Shown here piece by piece: positions 23,746 through 32,997 of a stretch of 36,480 bases of DNA. The translations under genes and the position numbers were made by a program. The stretch comes from Candidatus Fibrimonadaceae bacterium. GTDB taxonomy: Bacteria; Fibrobacterota; Fibrobacteria; Fibrobacterales; Fibrobacteraceae. Each line of letters starts with the position of its first letter. Within the stretch, counting starts at the first letter, position 1. The notes under the pieces were generated by a model that searched no databases, was not told the DNA's origin, and worked only from the letters and a program-made list of their open reading frames with translations. The stretch is taken from positions 1 to 36,480 of the forward strand of contig JAITFT010000106.1 of the NCBI GenBank assembly GCA_031281155.1, written 5' to 3'.

Positions 23746-23761
23746 CATTATTTTTTCTCAA

Positions 23762-23792
23762 ATGATACAAAAAAAAATGAATCCATGATACA
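23762..23792. promoter_or_regulatory. Direct 8-bp repeats, possible operator
   Basis: ATGATACA occurs at 23762-23769 and 23785-23792, a 23-bp period close to two helical turns, just upstream of the TATATT core and separated by an A-rich spacer. The placement would suit a -35 region operator for the adjacent TIGR02147 regulator. Confidence 0.4.
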
Positions 23793-23824
23793 TTTTTGCG
23801 TTTTTGTCATTTTTGTGTGATATG

Positions 23825-24130
23825 TCAGCTTATTTTCACCGTTTTCACGGCAATTTTTCCTAAAATGTGATTGCAGGTGGTTATGATACTTGTTTTTATA
23901 GCAACCGTTTCTGCTCGCCAAACTGAGGAATCGACTTTTAGCAGGAGGGTGCCTTTGCTTAAAGCGGTGATTTTTACCTTCGTTTGCAATTTTTTCGGCA
24001 ATATTTGATTTCTATTGGTTTCTAAAATTATTATGTCTTTTTGTTCCTGGCTAAGAAGGCTGTCTAAAAGGTTCATTGCCAAAACACTTGCTTTAAGCGG
24101 TTCGCTTTGTTTGCGTTTTGTTTTTATCAT
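23825..24130 (-). CDS. DUF721 / DciA-like protein
   Basis: 101 residues. The central pattern KVKITALSKGTLLLKVDSSV followed by WRAE is typical of DUF721, the family of DciA, which loads or assists the replicative helicase in bacteria lacking DnaC. The N-terminal basic stretch (MIKTKRKQSEPLK) fits. It overlaps the upstream beta-helix gene by 4 bp (ATGA) and so is probably translated from that transcript. The helicase role here is an inference from the family. Confidence 0.7.
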   Translation of the reverse strand: MIKTKRKQSEPLKASVLAMNLLDSLLSQEQKDIIILETNRNQILPKKLQTKVKITALSKGTLLLKVDSSVWRAETVAIKTSIITTCNHILGKIAVKTVKIS

Positions 24131-25191
24131 AGGCTTATGGGCTTGTTGAACCTGCCTAGCTGGCCTCCGTAAAGGCCAATGTCGCCTTGGCTGCCGTCTT
24201 TGTTTCTGAAGAAATCTGTTCTGGGAGCGGCGTTTAAAGCGGGGGAATATCTTGAGGGGCCGAATGGACGATTAACGTTTCCTTCTGGGCGGGGCGTGTT
24301 GCCTTGAGCTCTTTCGTAGATTTGGCGCAAAACAGTGTCTTTAACGTCTTCTATTGGAGTCGGCAAGGTAGGGTCTCTTTTTGTGAGGGTACCTTCTTGC
24401 TCGCTTCCAACAAAAATTGGATCTGAGTAAATGTTTCCGAATCTGTCGGTTGGAACGGTGCTTTTTTTATTTTCAACAATTCTTGAAACGCCAACGGGGC
24501 AGAGGCGACAGTCGGTGTCGGCATTGCCGAAAAAGATGTTGTTTTGTATGCGCACTATCCTTGAGTCACTCCATATTCCGAAGTTTGAGTTTTTGTAAAA
24601 AATATTTGCAGCTATGATTGGCCTTGAATTGCTGATATAAATGCCTGAGCTTAGATTTTCAGTGAAAACATTGTTGTAAATTGCCAAATCTGCCTCGTTT
24701 TCCAGCCAAATTCCTGTGCCGTTGCCCATAAATAGCGAGTTTCCAACGTTAAACCTGCCAAAAGAAGCATTGATGGCTTTGTTTGCGCCCATTATGTGCA
24801 AATGCTCTATAGCAGCAGCGGATCTGTCTTTTGTTGGCAGTCTAATTCCATCCCACTGGATTTTGCCTGGAATGTGATTTTCTGGCATAATTCGCACAGG
24901 CTCTTCCTCTGTGCCTCTTATAATCAGTTGCCCGAAAGCTTTTATGCTTATATACATTGAGTCTGCCCAATCCAGCTGCCTGGTTTCGCCGCATGCTTCG
25001 CCTGTTGCTACAAGCACGGTTACGCCAGCTTCTATTGTGAGCCTTGCCGCCGGGGAAATTTGAATATCGCCTGTTATGCGGTAGGGGGAATTTTCCTTTG
25101 TCCAGGTTGTTGGCAAATCCAATATGCCGCAAACATCTTCGGCAGCAGCCATTACCGCAAGAAAACACAGAATTTGAAAACAACGTTTCAT
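24127..25191 (-). CDS. Secreted right-handed beta-helix protein
   Basis: 354 residues with a signal peptide (MKRCFQILCFLAVMAAAEDV). Residues about 40-260 contain successive short strands with the NNVF/NNIF pattern (IYNNVFTENLSSGIYISNS, AANIFYKNSNFGIWSDS, IQNNIFFGNADTD) typical of NosD/PbH1 parallel beta-helices. The C-terminal part (RFGNIYSDPIFVG, DIGLYGGQLG) resembles the end of DUF1565-like repeat proteins. Likely periplasmic or surface-exposed; carbohydrate binding or cleavage is possible but no catalytic motif is evident. The start is supported by TTTCTACATT 6 nt upstream. DciA-like gene overlaps its stop. Confidence 0.8.
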   Translation of the reverse strand: MKRCFQILCFLAVMAAAEDVCGILDLPTTWTKENSPYRITGDIQISPAARLTIEAGVTVLVATGEACGETRQLDWADSMYISIKAFGQLIIRGTEEEPVRIMPENHIPGKIQWDGIRLPTKDRSAAAIEHLHIMGANKAINASFGRFNVGNSLFMGNGTGIWLENEADLAIYNNVFTENLSSGIYISNSRPIIAANIFYKNSNFGIWSDSRIVRIQNNIFFGNADTDCRLCPVGVSRIVENKKSTVPTDRFGNIYSDPIFVGSEQEGTLTKRDPTLPTPIEDVKDTVLRQIYERAQGNTPRPEGNVNRPFGPSRYSPALNAAPRTDFFRNKDGSQGDIGLYGGQLGRFNKPISL

Positions 25192-25197
25192 ATTGGT

Positions 25198-25207
25198 AAT
25201 GTAGAAA
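25198..25207 (-). promoter_or_regulatory. Start-adjacent promoter motif for the beta-helix gene
   Basis: TTTCTACATT ends 6 nt before the ATG at 25191, immediately after the stop codon of the preceding small gene. Confidence 0.5.
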
Positions 25208-25210
25208 ATT

Positions 25211-25519
25211 CTACCGCACCCCTGGTTTAGGATTATAATTATTATTCGCTATCATAGCCAATGCTACGCAAAGCATAACTACTCCGCCAACTATAACCTG
25301 CTGTTTATAATTATATTCATGTACATTATGCTTTGGGTTTTGCTCAAATCTTTGCTGCGGGGTTAGGTTATCTAAATAAGCGTCTTCAGTAGTGCTTGGA
25401 AGTTCTGATTGTGCAGCTTGCACAGCCTCTTGCAGCATAGCTTGCGTTTCGGAGATTGGCTCGTTCTCTTGCGCGCAAAGAATTGAGAAAAATAAAATAA
25501 TGCACAAGGCCTTTTTCAT
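25211..25519 (-). CDS. Small secreted or membrane-anchored protein, unknown
   Basis: 102 residues: a signal peptide (MKKALCIILFFSILCAQENE), an acidic helical middle (ISETQAMLQEAVQAAQSEL) and one C-terminal membrane segment (VIVGGVVMLCVALAMIA) with a short basic tail (NPKPGVR). I do not recognise a family. It follows queF with a 4-bp ATGA overlap, so it is translated as the third gene of the hisS-queF unit, which says little about its function. Confidence 0.6.
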   Translation of the reverse strand: MKKALCIILFFSILCAQENEPISETQAMLQEAVQAAQSELPSTTEDAYLDNLTPQQRFEQNPKHNVHEYNYKQQVIVGGVVMLCVALAMIANNNYNPKPGVR

Positions 25520-25896
25520 AGTTCCGCCGTTACTGTAGTTTGTATTCCGCCTCTTGAATTGAAAATTCCTATTACTTTCATTTGCTTCGGCTTAACGGCT
25601 TTTACGCAGTCTTTTAATATTTTATTTACTACATGTTCATGGAAAATTCCAAGCTCGCGGTAAAAAAGCAAATATTCTTTGAAGCTTTTTAACTCAATGC
25701 AATACTTTGTAGGCCGATATTCTATCACAAGCGTTGCGAAATCAGGGAGCCCAGTTTTTGGGCAAATGCATGTAAATTCCGAAGTTTCAATCCGCAAGTC
25801 TGTTGCGGAATTCGGATACATAAATTCCCACTTCTCAATCCCTGGCGTTTTAAGCAAGGGAATGTGGTTTTGTCTGTCGTCGTAAGAGCTTTTCAT
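25516..25896 (-). CDS. queF: NADPH-dependent 7-cyano-7-deazaguanine reductase
   Basis: 126 residues from the ATG at 25896 (MKSSYDDRQNHIPLL); the frame is open 39 codons further upstream but that part lies within hisS. It is the short, single-domain type of QueF, which reduces preQ0 to preQ1 in queuosine biosynthesis. SEFTCICPKTGLPDFATL carries the nucleophilic Cys and Asp, and KYCIELKSFKEYLLFYREL is the QueF motif that distinguishes it from GTP cyclohydrolase I. The ATG overlaps the hisS stop (ATGA), so it is coupled to hisS; both act in tRNA function. Confidence 0.93.
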   Translation of the reverse strand: MKSSYDDRQNHIPLLKTPGIEKWEFMYPNSATDLRIETSEFTCICPKTGLPDFATLVIEYRPTKYCIELKSFKEYLLFYRELGIFHEHVVNKILKDCVKAVKPKQMKVIGIFNSRGGIQTTVTAEL

Positions 25897-27164
25897 ATTT
25901 TGGTTCTCCTTAGTATGTTTTCTAAACTTTCTACTCCTTGTTCTCCGGTTGCTAGGATTTTGTATTCCCAAGTTCCGTTTTTTGATTCTTTGCCATCTGC
26001 GAAAATAACGCATTTTGCGTTTGCTGCATTTGCTAGCTCCAGCTGCTTGCTGAATTTAACGGCATTTAAGGAATGTGAGCAACTTATGCCTTTTTTGCGA
26101 AGTTCTGTTGCCGTTTTGAAAAGGATTTTCATGTCGTTGTTGAAAGATGCTATAAATATTTGCAAATCGGAGCGACTTTGCGAGAGCAGATTTTTTTCGG
26201 CAAGCAAATCGGCAAGCACAACATCGCCCATTCCAAAGCCAACGCCTGTGGCACGTTGCCCACCCAAGGTTTCTGTTAAACTGTCGTAGCGGCCGCCGCC
26301 TGCGATTGCGCGCATATTTTTTGCTTTGTCGAAAACTTCAAACACAATGCCTGTGTAGTAGGCAAGCCCACGCACAACGGATAAATCCAGCTTAACGCAA
26401 TTTTCAACACCGGCAGCTTTTAGAAGTTCAAATAATTCTTCGAGTTCAGCAATGGCATTAGAAAGGTTGTCAAAATTTTTTAATTCTTCAATGCTTGCGC
26501 AAGACATAAAAGCATTTAATGTCTTTGCTTTTTCTTCGCTCAAACCAGCATTAAGCAATTCTTTTTCAAAAGCTTCTGCTGGCATTTTCAAGCGTTTATC
26601 TAAAATGGGGTAAATTGAGTTAGGTTCTGCGACTTCTAGGCTTTCCAAGAATGCTGCGAGCAATCTGCGGCTGGAAACTCCAATTGCAAAGTCCTTTTCG
26701 TTTAAGCCGAAATCGAAAAGCATGGTAGCTATGGCAACAAGCAAGTCTGCTTCTGCGCTAATGCTGTCTGTGCCTATTATATCTAAATTAAGTTGAAAAA
26801 ATTCACGCAAGCGCCCTTTTTGCGAGCGTTCATAGCGAAATAAGCGAGGAATTGAAAACCATTTGAAAGGCTTTTTTAATTCGTTTCCTCTTTGTATAAC
26901 CAGCCTTGCAAGCGTTGGCGTCATTTCAGGGCGCAAAGCTAGGGCTCTGCCGCCTTTGTCTGTGAAATTGTACAGTTGCGCAACGATTTCATCGCCGCTT
27001 TTGCCTGTGTAAAGCTCCAAATGCTCAAAAGTCGGGCCTTCGTATTCTTCGTAGCCGAATTTCAAGGCAGCTTGCCGCCAAATTGAGAATATATGATTTT
27101 GCACCCTCATATCTGTGGGGTAAAAATCTCTGGTTCCTTTTGGCAGTTGCGGGGTTTGCTTCAT
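25893..27164 (-). CDS. hisS: Histidyl-tRNA synthetase
   Basis: 423 residues, a typical bacterial HisRS, charging tRNA-His in the cytoplasm. LPKGTRDFYP is the classic N-terminus; ALRPEMTPTLARLV and IPRLFRYERSQKGRLREFFQ form class II motif 2; GLAYYTGIVFEVF and IAGGGRYDSL are the HisA/HisB-type histidine-binding motifs; GVGFGMGD is motif 3 region. A TTTCTACATT motif ends 8 nt before the ATG and there is no Shine-Dalgarno in the short space. queF overlaps its stop. Confidence 0.96.
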   Translation of the reverse strand: MKQTPQLPKGTRDFYPTDMRVQNHIFSIWRQAALKFGYEEYEGPTFEHLELYTGKSGDEIVAQLYNFTDKGGRALALRPEMTPTLARLVIQRGNELKKPFKWFSIPRLFRYERSQKGRLREFFQLNLDIIGTDSISAEADLLVAIATMLFDFGLNEKDFAIGVSSRRLLAAFLESLEVAEPNSIYPILDKRLKMPAEAFEKELLNAGLSEEKAKTLNAFMSCASIEELKNFDNLSNAIAELEELFELLKAAGVENCVKLDLSVVRGLAYYTGIVFEVFDKAKNMRAIAGGGRYDSLTETLGGQRATGVGFGMGDVVLADLLAEKNLLSQSRSDLQIFIASFNNDMKILFKTATELRKKGISCSHSLNAVKFSKQLELANAANAKCVIFADGKESKNGTWEYKILATGEQGVESLENILRRTKI

Positions 27165-27172
27165 TGATGGGT

Positions 27173-27182
27173 AATGTAGAAA
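27173..27182 (-). promoter_or_regulatory. Start-adjacent promoter motif for hisS
   Basis: TTTCTACATT ends 8 nt before the ATG at 27164, in the 36-bp gap after rbfA. Confidence 0.5.
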
Positions 27183-27200
27183 AATGAAGCAGGAACAAAT

Positions 27201-27551
27201 TTACAACTCCCCTTTCTCCTTTAAGCCATGCAATATTTCGTCTATACGGGCGGCGTGCTGCTGGTTTTCGTCTATTGCAAAACGGAGTTCTGGGATTTTG
27301 CGGATTTTTATGATTTTTGAAAGATGAGTGCGTATAAAGCCTGAGGATTTTTGCAAAGCGTTCAGGCTTTTCATTTGCTCCTGCTTTGAACCCATAACGG
27401 AAACTCGCACAGTCGCATAAGATAAGTCTGCGCTTACATCTACTCTAGATATGGAAGCAAGCCCCACATTCGGGTTGTTAAGCCCGTTGCGCAAAAGACT
27501 TGCAATCTCGCGCTGCATAAGAACGCCTAATCTATCGGTTCTGAGACTCAT
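27201..27551 (-). CDS. rbfA: Ribosome-binding factor A
   Basis: 116 residues, the family size. RbfA helps mature the 30S subunit and the 5' end of 16S rRNA, important in cold. RLGVLMQREIASLLRNGLNN, ISRVDVSADLSYATVRVSVM and FIRTHLSKIIKIRKIPELRF are its KH-like signature. It starts in a 4-bp ATGA overlap with the infB stop, in the common nusA-infB-rbfA order. Confidence 0.96.
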   Translation of the reverse strand: MSLRTDRLGVLMQREIASLLRNGLNNPNVGLASISRVDVSADLSYATVRVSVMGSKQEQMKSLNALQKSSGFIRTHLSKIIKIRKIPELRFAIDENQQHAARIDEILHGLKEKGEL

Positions 27552-30319
27552 TTGCTCTCCTTTGCCACATCAGCAAGAGTGCGGGCAACGTTAACTTGTT
27601 TAAAGAATATAAGAGAATCGCCTTCTTGAATATTTTCGTAGCCACGAAGACCAATACCGCATTCATGGCCTGACCTAACAGAAGAAACATCGTCTTTGTT
27701 TCGCTTTAGAGACTGAACTCTTGTTACGCCAAGCTCAACGCCTTCGCGATAAACACGCACTTGAGATTCTCTATCGACGTCACCGGCTTTAACCATGCAG
27801 CCAGCAATCAAGCCGATTTTCGGAATTCTGAATACTTGACGAATTTCAGCTTCGCCAGTGACTTCTTCTTTATTCACCGGTTTTAGCAAGCCTTCAATTG
27901 CGCCTTTGATTTCTTCTATAACATCGTAAATTACGCGATAGGTTTTGATTTCAACGCCTTCTTGTTCAGCAAGCTCTCTTATTGAATGAGATGGCATTAA
28001 ATGGAATGCAATTATAATGGCATTGGAGATAGAAGCCAAATGCACGTCGTCGTCGTTTATGGCGCCTACGCCCTTGCGAACAATTTTAATTTTAACTTCG
28101 TTGTTTGAAAGAGCAGCCAAGGATTCCGCCAAAACTTCGCAAGAACCTGCCACATCGGTTTTTATAAGCAAGTTCAATTCGGATATTTTACCGGTTTTTG
28201 CTTCGTCGTAAACTTGCTCTAGCGACATACGAGCACGGAAGCGCAAAGCTCTTTCATGAGCAGCTTGCTGCCTCTTTGAGGAAATTTCAGATGCTGCCTG
28301 ATCGCTTTCTACAACCACTAAATCGTCGCCTGCTTGCGGTGTTCCTGTGAAACCTAAAACCTGGCACGGAGTGCTTGGGCCAACCTCTTTGAGTGCTTCG
28401 CCTCTTTCGTTGAGCAAAGCACGAACTCTGCCGGAATAATTTCCGCAAACAAAGCAATCGCGAACTTTCAATGTTCCGTTTTGAATTAAAATTGTGGCTA
28501 TGGTTCCTTTGCCCGCATCTAAACGGCTTTCCACAACAACGCCTCTCGCATTGGTATCTGGATTTGCCTTTAGTTCCAGAACTTCGGATTCCAAAGCCAA
28601 AGTTTCCAGCAATTTGTCTATGCCTTCGCCTGTTTTAACAGATACTCTAACACAGCTGATATTACCGCCCCATTCTGCTACCTGCACTCCCCTTTCAGAG
28701 AGTTGAGCCATGATTTTATCGGTGTTTGCTGTTGGCAAGTCAACTTTTGTTATGGCTATAACTAGTGAAACTTTTGCATTTTTGGCAAGTTCAATACATT
28801 CGACCGTTTGCGGCATAACCATTGAGTCTGCAGCAACCACCAAAACTATTACATCGGTAACCTGGCTGCCTCTGGCGCGCATAGCGGTAAATGCTTCGTG
28901 ACCTGGGGTATCCAAAAATGTGATTTTCCCGTTTGGGGTATCGACTTCGTAGGCACCTATATGTTGAGTTATGCCGCCAGATTCACCGCGCACAACATTG
29001 GCTTTGCGAATGTAATCGAGCAGAGAGGTTTTACCGTGATCTACGTGCCCCATAACGGTTACAACCGGATGCCTTGGCTTTAGGTTTTCTGCGTCGTCGC
29101 TTTGAATACCGAGAGTTTCTTCTTGATATTCTTCCATAAGCTGGGCTTCAAAGCCAAATTCATCGGCTATAATTTGCACAACTTCAAAATCGAGCTGGTT
29201 ATTTATGGTAACCATTTTGCCCATTTCCATGCACTTGCCAATAACGCGCGCTGGCGGCTGTTCTAAAAGCCCTGCCAATTCACCAACGGAAACAAGAGCG
29301 GAAACATTGATGACTTTTGATGGTGCTTCGCCTTCAACACGAGCTTTGTCTTTATTGTAAACTTTTTTAACCGGGGTTTTGGATAGAGATACCAAAACGC
29401 TCTCAACTCTCTTTTGAGCTTTTTCAACGTCTTCTTTTTTAGCCTCTCTTTCTCTTTGGGAATCTCTGCCCTTTTTATTCTTGCCTTTGCTATGAAAATC
29501 GCTATGCTGCTGCCCGCTGCGCGTTCTGTTATCCAGAAAATCCTTGTGCGCTGGCGTGCTCGCAGACAAAACGTCTTGAAGGGTTGTGCCAAAACCAGGC
29601 CGCCTGCTTTGTGCGCCACCTGCTTGCGCTTTGTTTTCTGTTTGCCTTGGTTGAGCGCGCAAATTTCCGCTGTACCCAGTTGCTGAAGGCTTGCCTTTGT
29701 TCCCTTGCTTTCCGCCACGCGGCTGATTGCTGCGCATTGCCTTTTCTTGCTGGCTTTTTTGAATACGCGCTAAAACTGCAGGATCAACTACTCTAGATAC
29801 ATTTGCCGTAAATGCCGCAGGTTTTTTGGGAACTTCTATAGAACGCCTTATTTCAGGCTGCGAAGCAAGCTGTGGTTTTTCACTTTTTCTTTCCGTTGCA
29901 AGCGGTTTTAAGATTTCTTTAACTGGCTCTTGTTTTTCAACAGCTTTAGTATTTAAGCTCGCGGTTGGCTTTTCAACCGGCGTAAGCTGCGACTCAACTG
30001 CTTTTTCTACGGGCTTTTTTGGAGCTACAGCTTTTGCTGGCGGCTTGTCTATTTTTTTCAGCTTAATATTGCTGCTGGCCGCACTTTTTTGCTCATCGCT
30101 TTCTACCTTGGCTTTCTTTTGGCCTTTATTGGGCGGCTTCCTTTTTTGAGCAGCGCGGATATCGTTTATATAGGAGTTTAAAGCCGCTTCAGAAACTTTT
30201 GAATTCGCCGACCTCACAACCGTGCCATCCAAGGTTCTTCCGGCCAAAAAGTTAATGGAATCCCTTAGATCAAAGGAATGTTTTTCTATCCAGGCTTTGA
30301 CTGAAATTAATTCACTCAT
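27548..30319 (-). CDS. infB: Translation initiation factor IF-2
   Basis: 923 residues from the ATG at 30319 ([17 protein letters not shown]); the frame is open further upstream but only inside nusA. IF-2 is the GTPase that brings initiator tRNA to the ribosome. A short N-terminal helix domain is followed by a long charged linker rich in K, A, P and Q (about 60-330). The G domain shows HPVVTVMGHVDHGKTS (G1, near 417-432), DTPGHEAF (G3) and ITKVD (G4), then the beta-barrel and C-terminal domains. Its start overlaps the nusA stop by 8 bp. Confidence 0.97.
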   Translation of the reverse strand: MSELISVKAWIEKHSFDLRDSINFLAGRTLDGTVVRSANSKVSEAALNSYINDIRAAQKRKPPNKGQKKAKVESDEQKSAASSNIKLKKIDKPPAKAVAPKKPVEKAVESQLTPVEKPTASLNTKAVEKQEPVKEILKPLATERKSEKPQLASQPEIRRSIEVPKKPAAFTANVSRVVDPAVLARIQKSQQEKAMRSNQPRGGKQGNKGKPSATGYSGNLRAQPRQTENKAQAGGAQSRRPGFGTTLQDVLSASTPAHKDFLDNRTRSGQQHSDFHSKGKNKKGRDSQREREAKKEDVEKAQKRVESVLVSLSKTPVKKVYNKDKARVEGEAPSKVINVSALVSVGELAGLLEQPPARVIGKCMEMGKMVTINNQLDFEVVQIIADEFGFEAQLMEEYQEETLGIQSDDAENLKPRHPVVTVMGHVDHGKTSLLDYIRKANVVRGESGGITQHIGAYEVDTPNGKITFLDTPGHEAFTAMRARGSQVTDVIVLVVAADSMVMPQTVECIELAKNAKVSLVIAITKVDLPTANTDKIMAQLSERGVQVAEWGGNISCVRVSVKTGEGIDKLLETLALESEVLELKANPDTNARGVVVESRLDAGKGTIATILIQNGTLKVRDCFVCGNYSGRVRALLNERGEALKEVGPSTPCQVLGFTGTPQAGDDLVVVESDQAASEISSKRQQAAHERALRFRARMSLEQVYDEAKTGKISELNLLIKTDVAGSCEVLAESLAALSNNEVKIKIVRKGVGAINDDDVHLASISNAIIIAFHLMPSHSIRELAEQEGVEIKTYRVIYDVIEEIKGAIEGLLKPVNKEEVTGEAEIRQVFRIPKIGLIAGCMVKAGDVDRESQVRVYREGVELGVTRVQSLKRNKDDVSSVRSGHECGIGLRGYENIQEGDSLIFFKQVNVARTLADVAKESK

Positions 30320-31631
30320 TAGAGTTTGCTGCCTCGCTTGAAGAAGGTTCTTCTGTGGTATTTTCCATAGTATCTTCTGTGATGTCTGTGATGTCTGTGG
30401 TATCTTCAGCAATATCTTCGCTCTTGTTGAAAAGCGTATCTAAAGATGCCGCTCTTTTGCTTACTATGCGAGGATCTTGCGAATGCATTAAATTTTCTCT
30501 TTCTTCTTCGGAAAGACTCGACCAGTCAGTTTCGCTAAATACGCAAATTTCTTTTGAAAACAGCTGACCTGCCAAGCGAACCGCCTGCCCTTTATCCCCT
30601 ATAACAACGCCAACATCTTCGTCTCCAACTATAACGATGGTGCGAGGAGGGCTGAAATCGGGAACTTCGAAAGATTTTATTATGTTTACATTGCTGGTTG
30701 CGCTGAGTGCTCTGCGCAGGTATAAATCGGGATCGGGATCCCAGTGCACAACGTCTATGCGTTCGTTGTTGAGTTCTCTTGTTATGGCTTGTATGCGTTG
30801 CCCTTTAACGCCTATGCAGGCACCAGATGGATCTACCCGATCGTCTCTGGAATAAACCGCAACCTTGGCTCGGTAGCCTGGAATACGAGCTATGCCCTTA
30901 ATTTCTATTGTGCCATCGTAAACTTCGGGAATTTCCTGCCGGAATAATTCACGAACGAAATCCTTATTTACCCTTGAAAGAGTTACTTGCGCACCGACTC
31001 CCTTTGAAGGCTCGGAAATGCCGGATATAACGGCTTTTACAGACTGCCCTATTTTCCAGCGATCTTTGCTCATGCGCTCGCTGTTTGTAAGGATAGCTTC
31101 GGTGCTGCCTATGGAGATTATAGCGTTGTTTTTTTCAATTCTTAAAACTTGCCCGTTTATAAGGGTGCCTATTTTATTCTTGTAATTTTCAAATATGCGA
31201 TTTCTTTCTACTTCGTTTATACGATGCTTTAAACGGTTGCGAGCTTCTTGTATGGCATAGCGGCCAAATTTTTCAAAGGGCAGGGTAACTTCGAGCATAT
31301 AACCCGCCTCTGCTCCAGCATGATATTCTTTAGCTTCGTCTTCAAGCATGTAGTTTTCGTCCATTTTACGGACATCTTCAGCGGTCATGTTTGGATCGTA
31401 ATCGGGAAAATCTTCCACTACCTCAACACGCAGCACAACCTGAATATCCTCGGTAACAGGATCGACATCAACCTCTATGTTTTTATGCAGCTTCATGCAC
31501 TGACGCGCTGCAACTACGAGAGATTCTTTAAAGGCACCAAATACCTCTTCTATGGCAACATTTTTTTCCTTTGCCAAGAGTTCCAAAGCTTCTTTTACTT
31601 CGTTGGTTTTTTTTGCTGTTTTTTTTGCCAT
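30312..31631 (-). CDS. nusA: Transcription elongation/termination factor NusA
   Basis: 439 residues. NusA binds RNA polymerase and nascent RNA to modulate pausing, termination and antitermination. The N-terminal domain ([20 protein letters not shown] to about 165) is followed by the S1 domain ([20 protein letters not shown]) and two KH domains ([38 protein letters not shown]). The C-terminal 40 residues are acidic with a T-D-I/E-D-T repeat, coming from short tandem DNA repeats near 30370-30410. The start lies inside the end of rimP (37-bp overlap). Confidence 0.96.
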   Translation of the reverse strand: MAKKTAKKTNEVKEALELLAKEKNVAIEEVFGAFKESLVVAARQCMKLHKNIEVDVDPVTEDIQVVLRVEVVEDFPDYDPNMTAEDVRKMDENYMLEDEAKEYHAGAEAGYMLEVTLPFEKFGRYAIQEARNRLKHRINEVERNRIFENYKNKIGTLINGQVLRIEKNNAIISIGSTEAILTNSERMSKDRWKIGQSVKAVISGISEPSKGVGAQVTLSRVNKDFVRELFRQEIPEVYDGTIEIKGIARIPGYRAKVAVYSRDDRVDPSGACIGVKGQRIQAITRELNNERIDVVHWDPDPDLYLRRALSATSNVNIIKSFEVPDFSPPRTIVIVGDEDVGVVIGDKGQAVRLAGQLFSKEICVFSETDWSSLSEEERENLMHSQDPRIVSKRAASLDTLFNKSEDIAEDTTDITDITEDTMENTTEEPSSSEAANSNE

Positions 31632-31912
31632 TTTTGTCCTTCTTTTGGGGTTTCACTGGTGTTTTCCAAAGACCTGTCTATGCCTGGAGATGAAACTTCT
31701 AACGTATAAGACGTTTTGATTAAATTTGCATTCTCCTCTTTATCGAGCTCTTCGCTTAAAAAGCGGCTGGTGCTTGCGCAATCTTCAACGCTAATACCGC
31801 CGCTCTTATTTATAAATATTCTCAAAATTTTTCGTTTGCATAAACCGAGTAAATCCATCTCAACTAAATCAACGCCGGCACGCTCGCACGCGCCAAGCAC
31901 CAAAGAATTCAA
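31595..31912 (-). CDS. rimP: Ribosome maturation factor RimP lacking its C-terminal domain
   Basis: About 105 residues. The N-terminal RimP domain is clear ([50 protein letters not shown]), but the protein ends about 20 residues later in a basic tail that overlaps nusA, so the SH3-like C-terminal domain of the usual 150-residue protein is missing. RimP acts in 30S assembly with the S12-binding function partly in the C-domain. No ATG start exists: choices are TTG at 31912 or CTG at 31930, the latter 5 nt after a GAGG, with a stop just upstream. It lies between mdh and nusA, the normal place next to nusA. Confidence 0.82.
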   Translation of the reverse strand: MNSLVLGACERAGVDLVEMDLLGLCKRKILRIFINKSGGISVEDCASTSRFLSEELDKEENANLIKTSYTLEVSSPGIDRSLENTSETPKEGQKWQKKQQKKPTK

Positions 31913-31946
31913 TTGAGATGTGTTTTCCAGATTTACCTCTAAAATT

Positions 31947-32888
31947 TTAACCCTTCATTTTTGCATCAACCCAATCTATGAGCTCTTTCACAGCTCCGGC
32001 AGATTTGGCAAATGCAGCCTTTTCTTCGTCTGTCATTGAAATTTCAATGATTTTTTCAACGCCGCCTGCACCAATAACAACAGGAACGCCGCAGTAAAGA
32101 TCGTTAAAGCCATATTGCCCTTTGAGCAATGCGGCGCAAGTGAGAACGCTCTTTTTGTCTAGTAGATAGGCTTCTGCCATTCTAACGGAGCAAACTGCAG
32201 GGCTGTAGTATGCAGAACCTGTTTTCAAGAGATTAACGATTTCTGTGCCTGCTTCTGCAGTGCGCACTGAAAGCTCATTAAACTTTTCTTTGCTCATAAG
32301 CTGCGGGAGCGGAATGCCGCCAACGGAGACAAAGTTGTAAAGGCTAACCATGGTAGGACCATGACCGCCAAGAACCGTTGCCTGAACATCGTCAGCCGCT
32401 ACACCAAGCTCCATTGCAACAAAGCAAGCGAGACGAGAGCTGTCTAAAACGCCAGCCATGCCAACAACTCTTTCTGGTGGAAGGCCGGTTACTTTCTGCA
32501 TTGCATAAACCATTGCGTCTAGCGGGTTGGTTACCACTATAACGAATGCATTGGGAGCCGTCTTTTTAATTGCTTCGCCAACTACTTTAACTATATCGTA
32601 GTTTACGGTCAAAAGGTCGTCTCTGGTCATGCCAGGTTTACGTGGAACGCCTGCGGTAACTATAACGACATCTGAACCTTTAATGTCGTCGAAGTTGTTG
32701 CTACCGGCTAAAACTGTGCTAGTGCTGATTGGGAGTCGCCCTTCCATGATATCTAGAGCCTTGCCCTGAGGCACGCCCTCTACAATATCTATAAGCACAA
32801 CATCGCCCAATTGTTTCTGTGCCAAAACAAGTGCCAGCGTGCCGCCTATCTGCCCTGCGCCTACAAGCGCGATTTTCTTTCTTGCCAT
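31947..32888 (-). CDS. mdh: Malate dehydrogenase, LDH-like type
   Basis: 313 residues. It interconverts malate and oxaloacetate with NAD; in rumen-type Fibrobacter it lies on the route to succinate. [13 protein letters not shown] is the NAD-binding loop and the Asp of VVLIDIVEG favours [34 protein letters not shown] and LGGHGPTMV (catalytic His) are type 3 MDH signatures. A TTTCTATATT motif lies 31 nt upstream with GAGG before the ATG. rimP begins about 16-35 nt after the stop, so mdh is probably the first gene of the rimP-nusA-infB-rbfA transcript. Confidence 0.95.
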   Translation of the reverse strand: MARKKIALVGAGQIGGTLALVLAQKQLGDVVLIDIVEGVPQGKALDIMEGRLPISTSTVLAGSNNFDDIKGSDVVIVTAGVPRKPGMTRDDLLTVNYDIVKVVGEAIKKTAPNAFVIVVTNPLDAMVYAMQKVTGLPPERVVGMAGVLDSSRLACFVAMELGVAADDVQATVLGGHGPTMVSLYNFVSVGGIPLPQLMSKEKFNELSVRTAEAGTEIVNLLKTGSAYYSPAVCSVRMAEAYLLDKKSVLTCAALLKGQYGFNDLYCGVPVVIGAGGVEKIIEISMTDEEKAAFAKSAGAVKELIDWVDAKMKG

Positions 32889-32919
32889 AATGAACCTCTT
32901 TTCTGAAATTTACAAAGGG

Positions 32920-32929
32920 AATATAGAAA
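32920..32929 (-). promoter_or_regulatory. Promoter motif for mdh and probably the nusA operon
   Basis: TTTCTATATT ends 31 nt before the mdh ATG; this leader carries a Shine-Dalgarno-like GAGG about 5 nt before the start. Confidence 0.5.
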
Positions 32930-32942
32930 AAAGAATTTCCTT

Positions 32943-32968
32943 CTTGGGGTGGAGGCTTGGGGTGGAGG
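32943..32968. repeat. Two tandem copies of a 13-bp G-rich unit
   Basis: CTTGGGGTGGAGG is repeated head to tail with no change. A related GGCTTGGGGTG occurs near 33455-33464 upstream of mazE. Origin is unknown; it lies at the edge of the accessory island. Confidence 0.6.
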
Positions 32969-32997
32969 GTTACCATCATATATTATTCTTAAACTAT

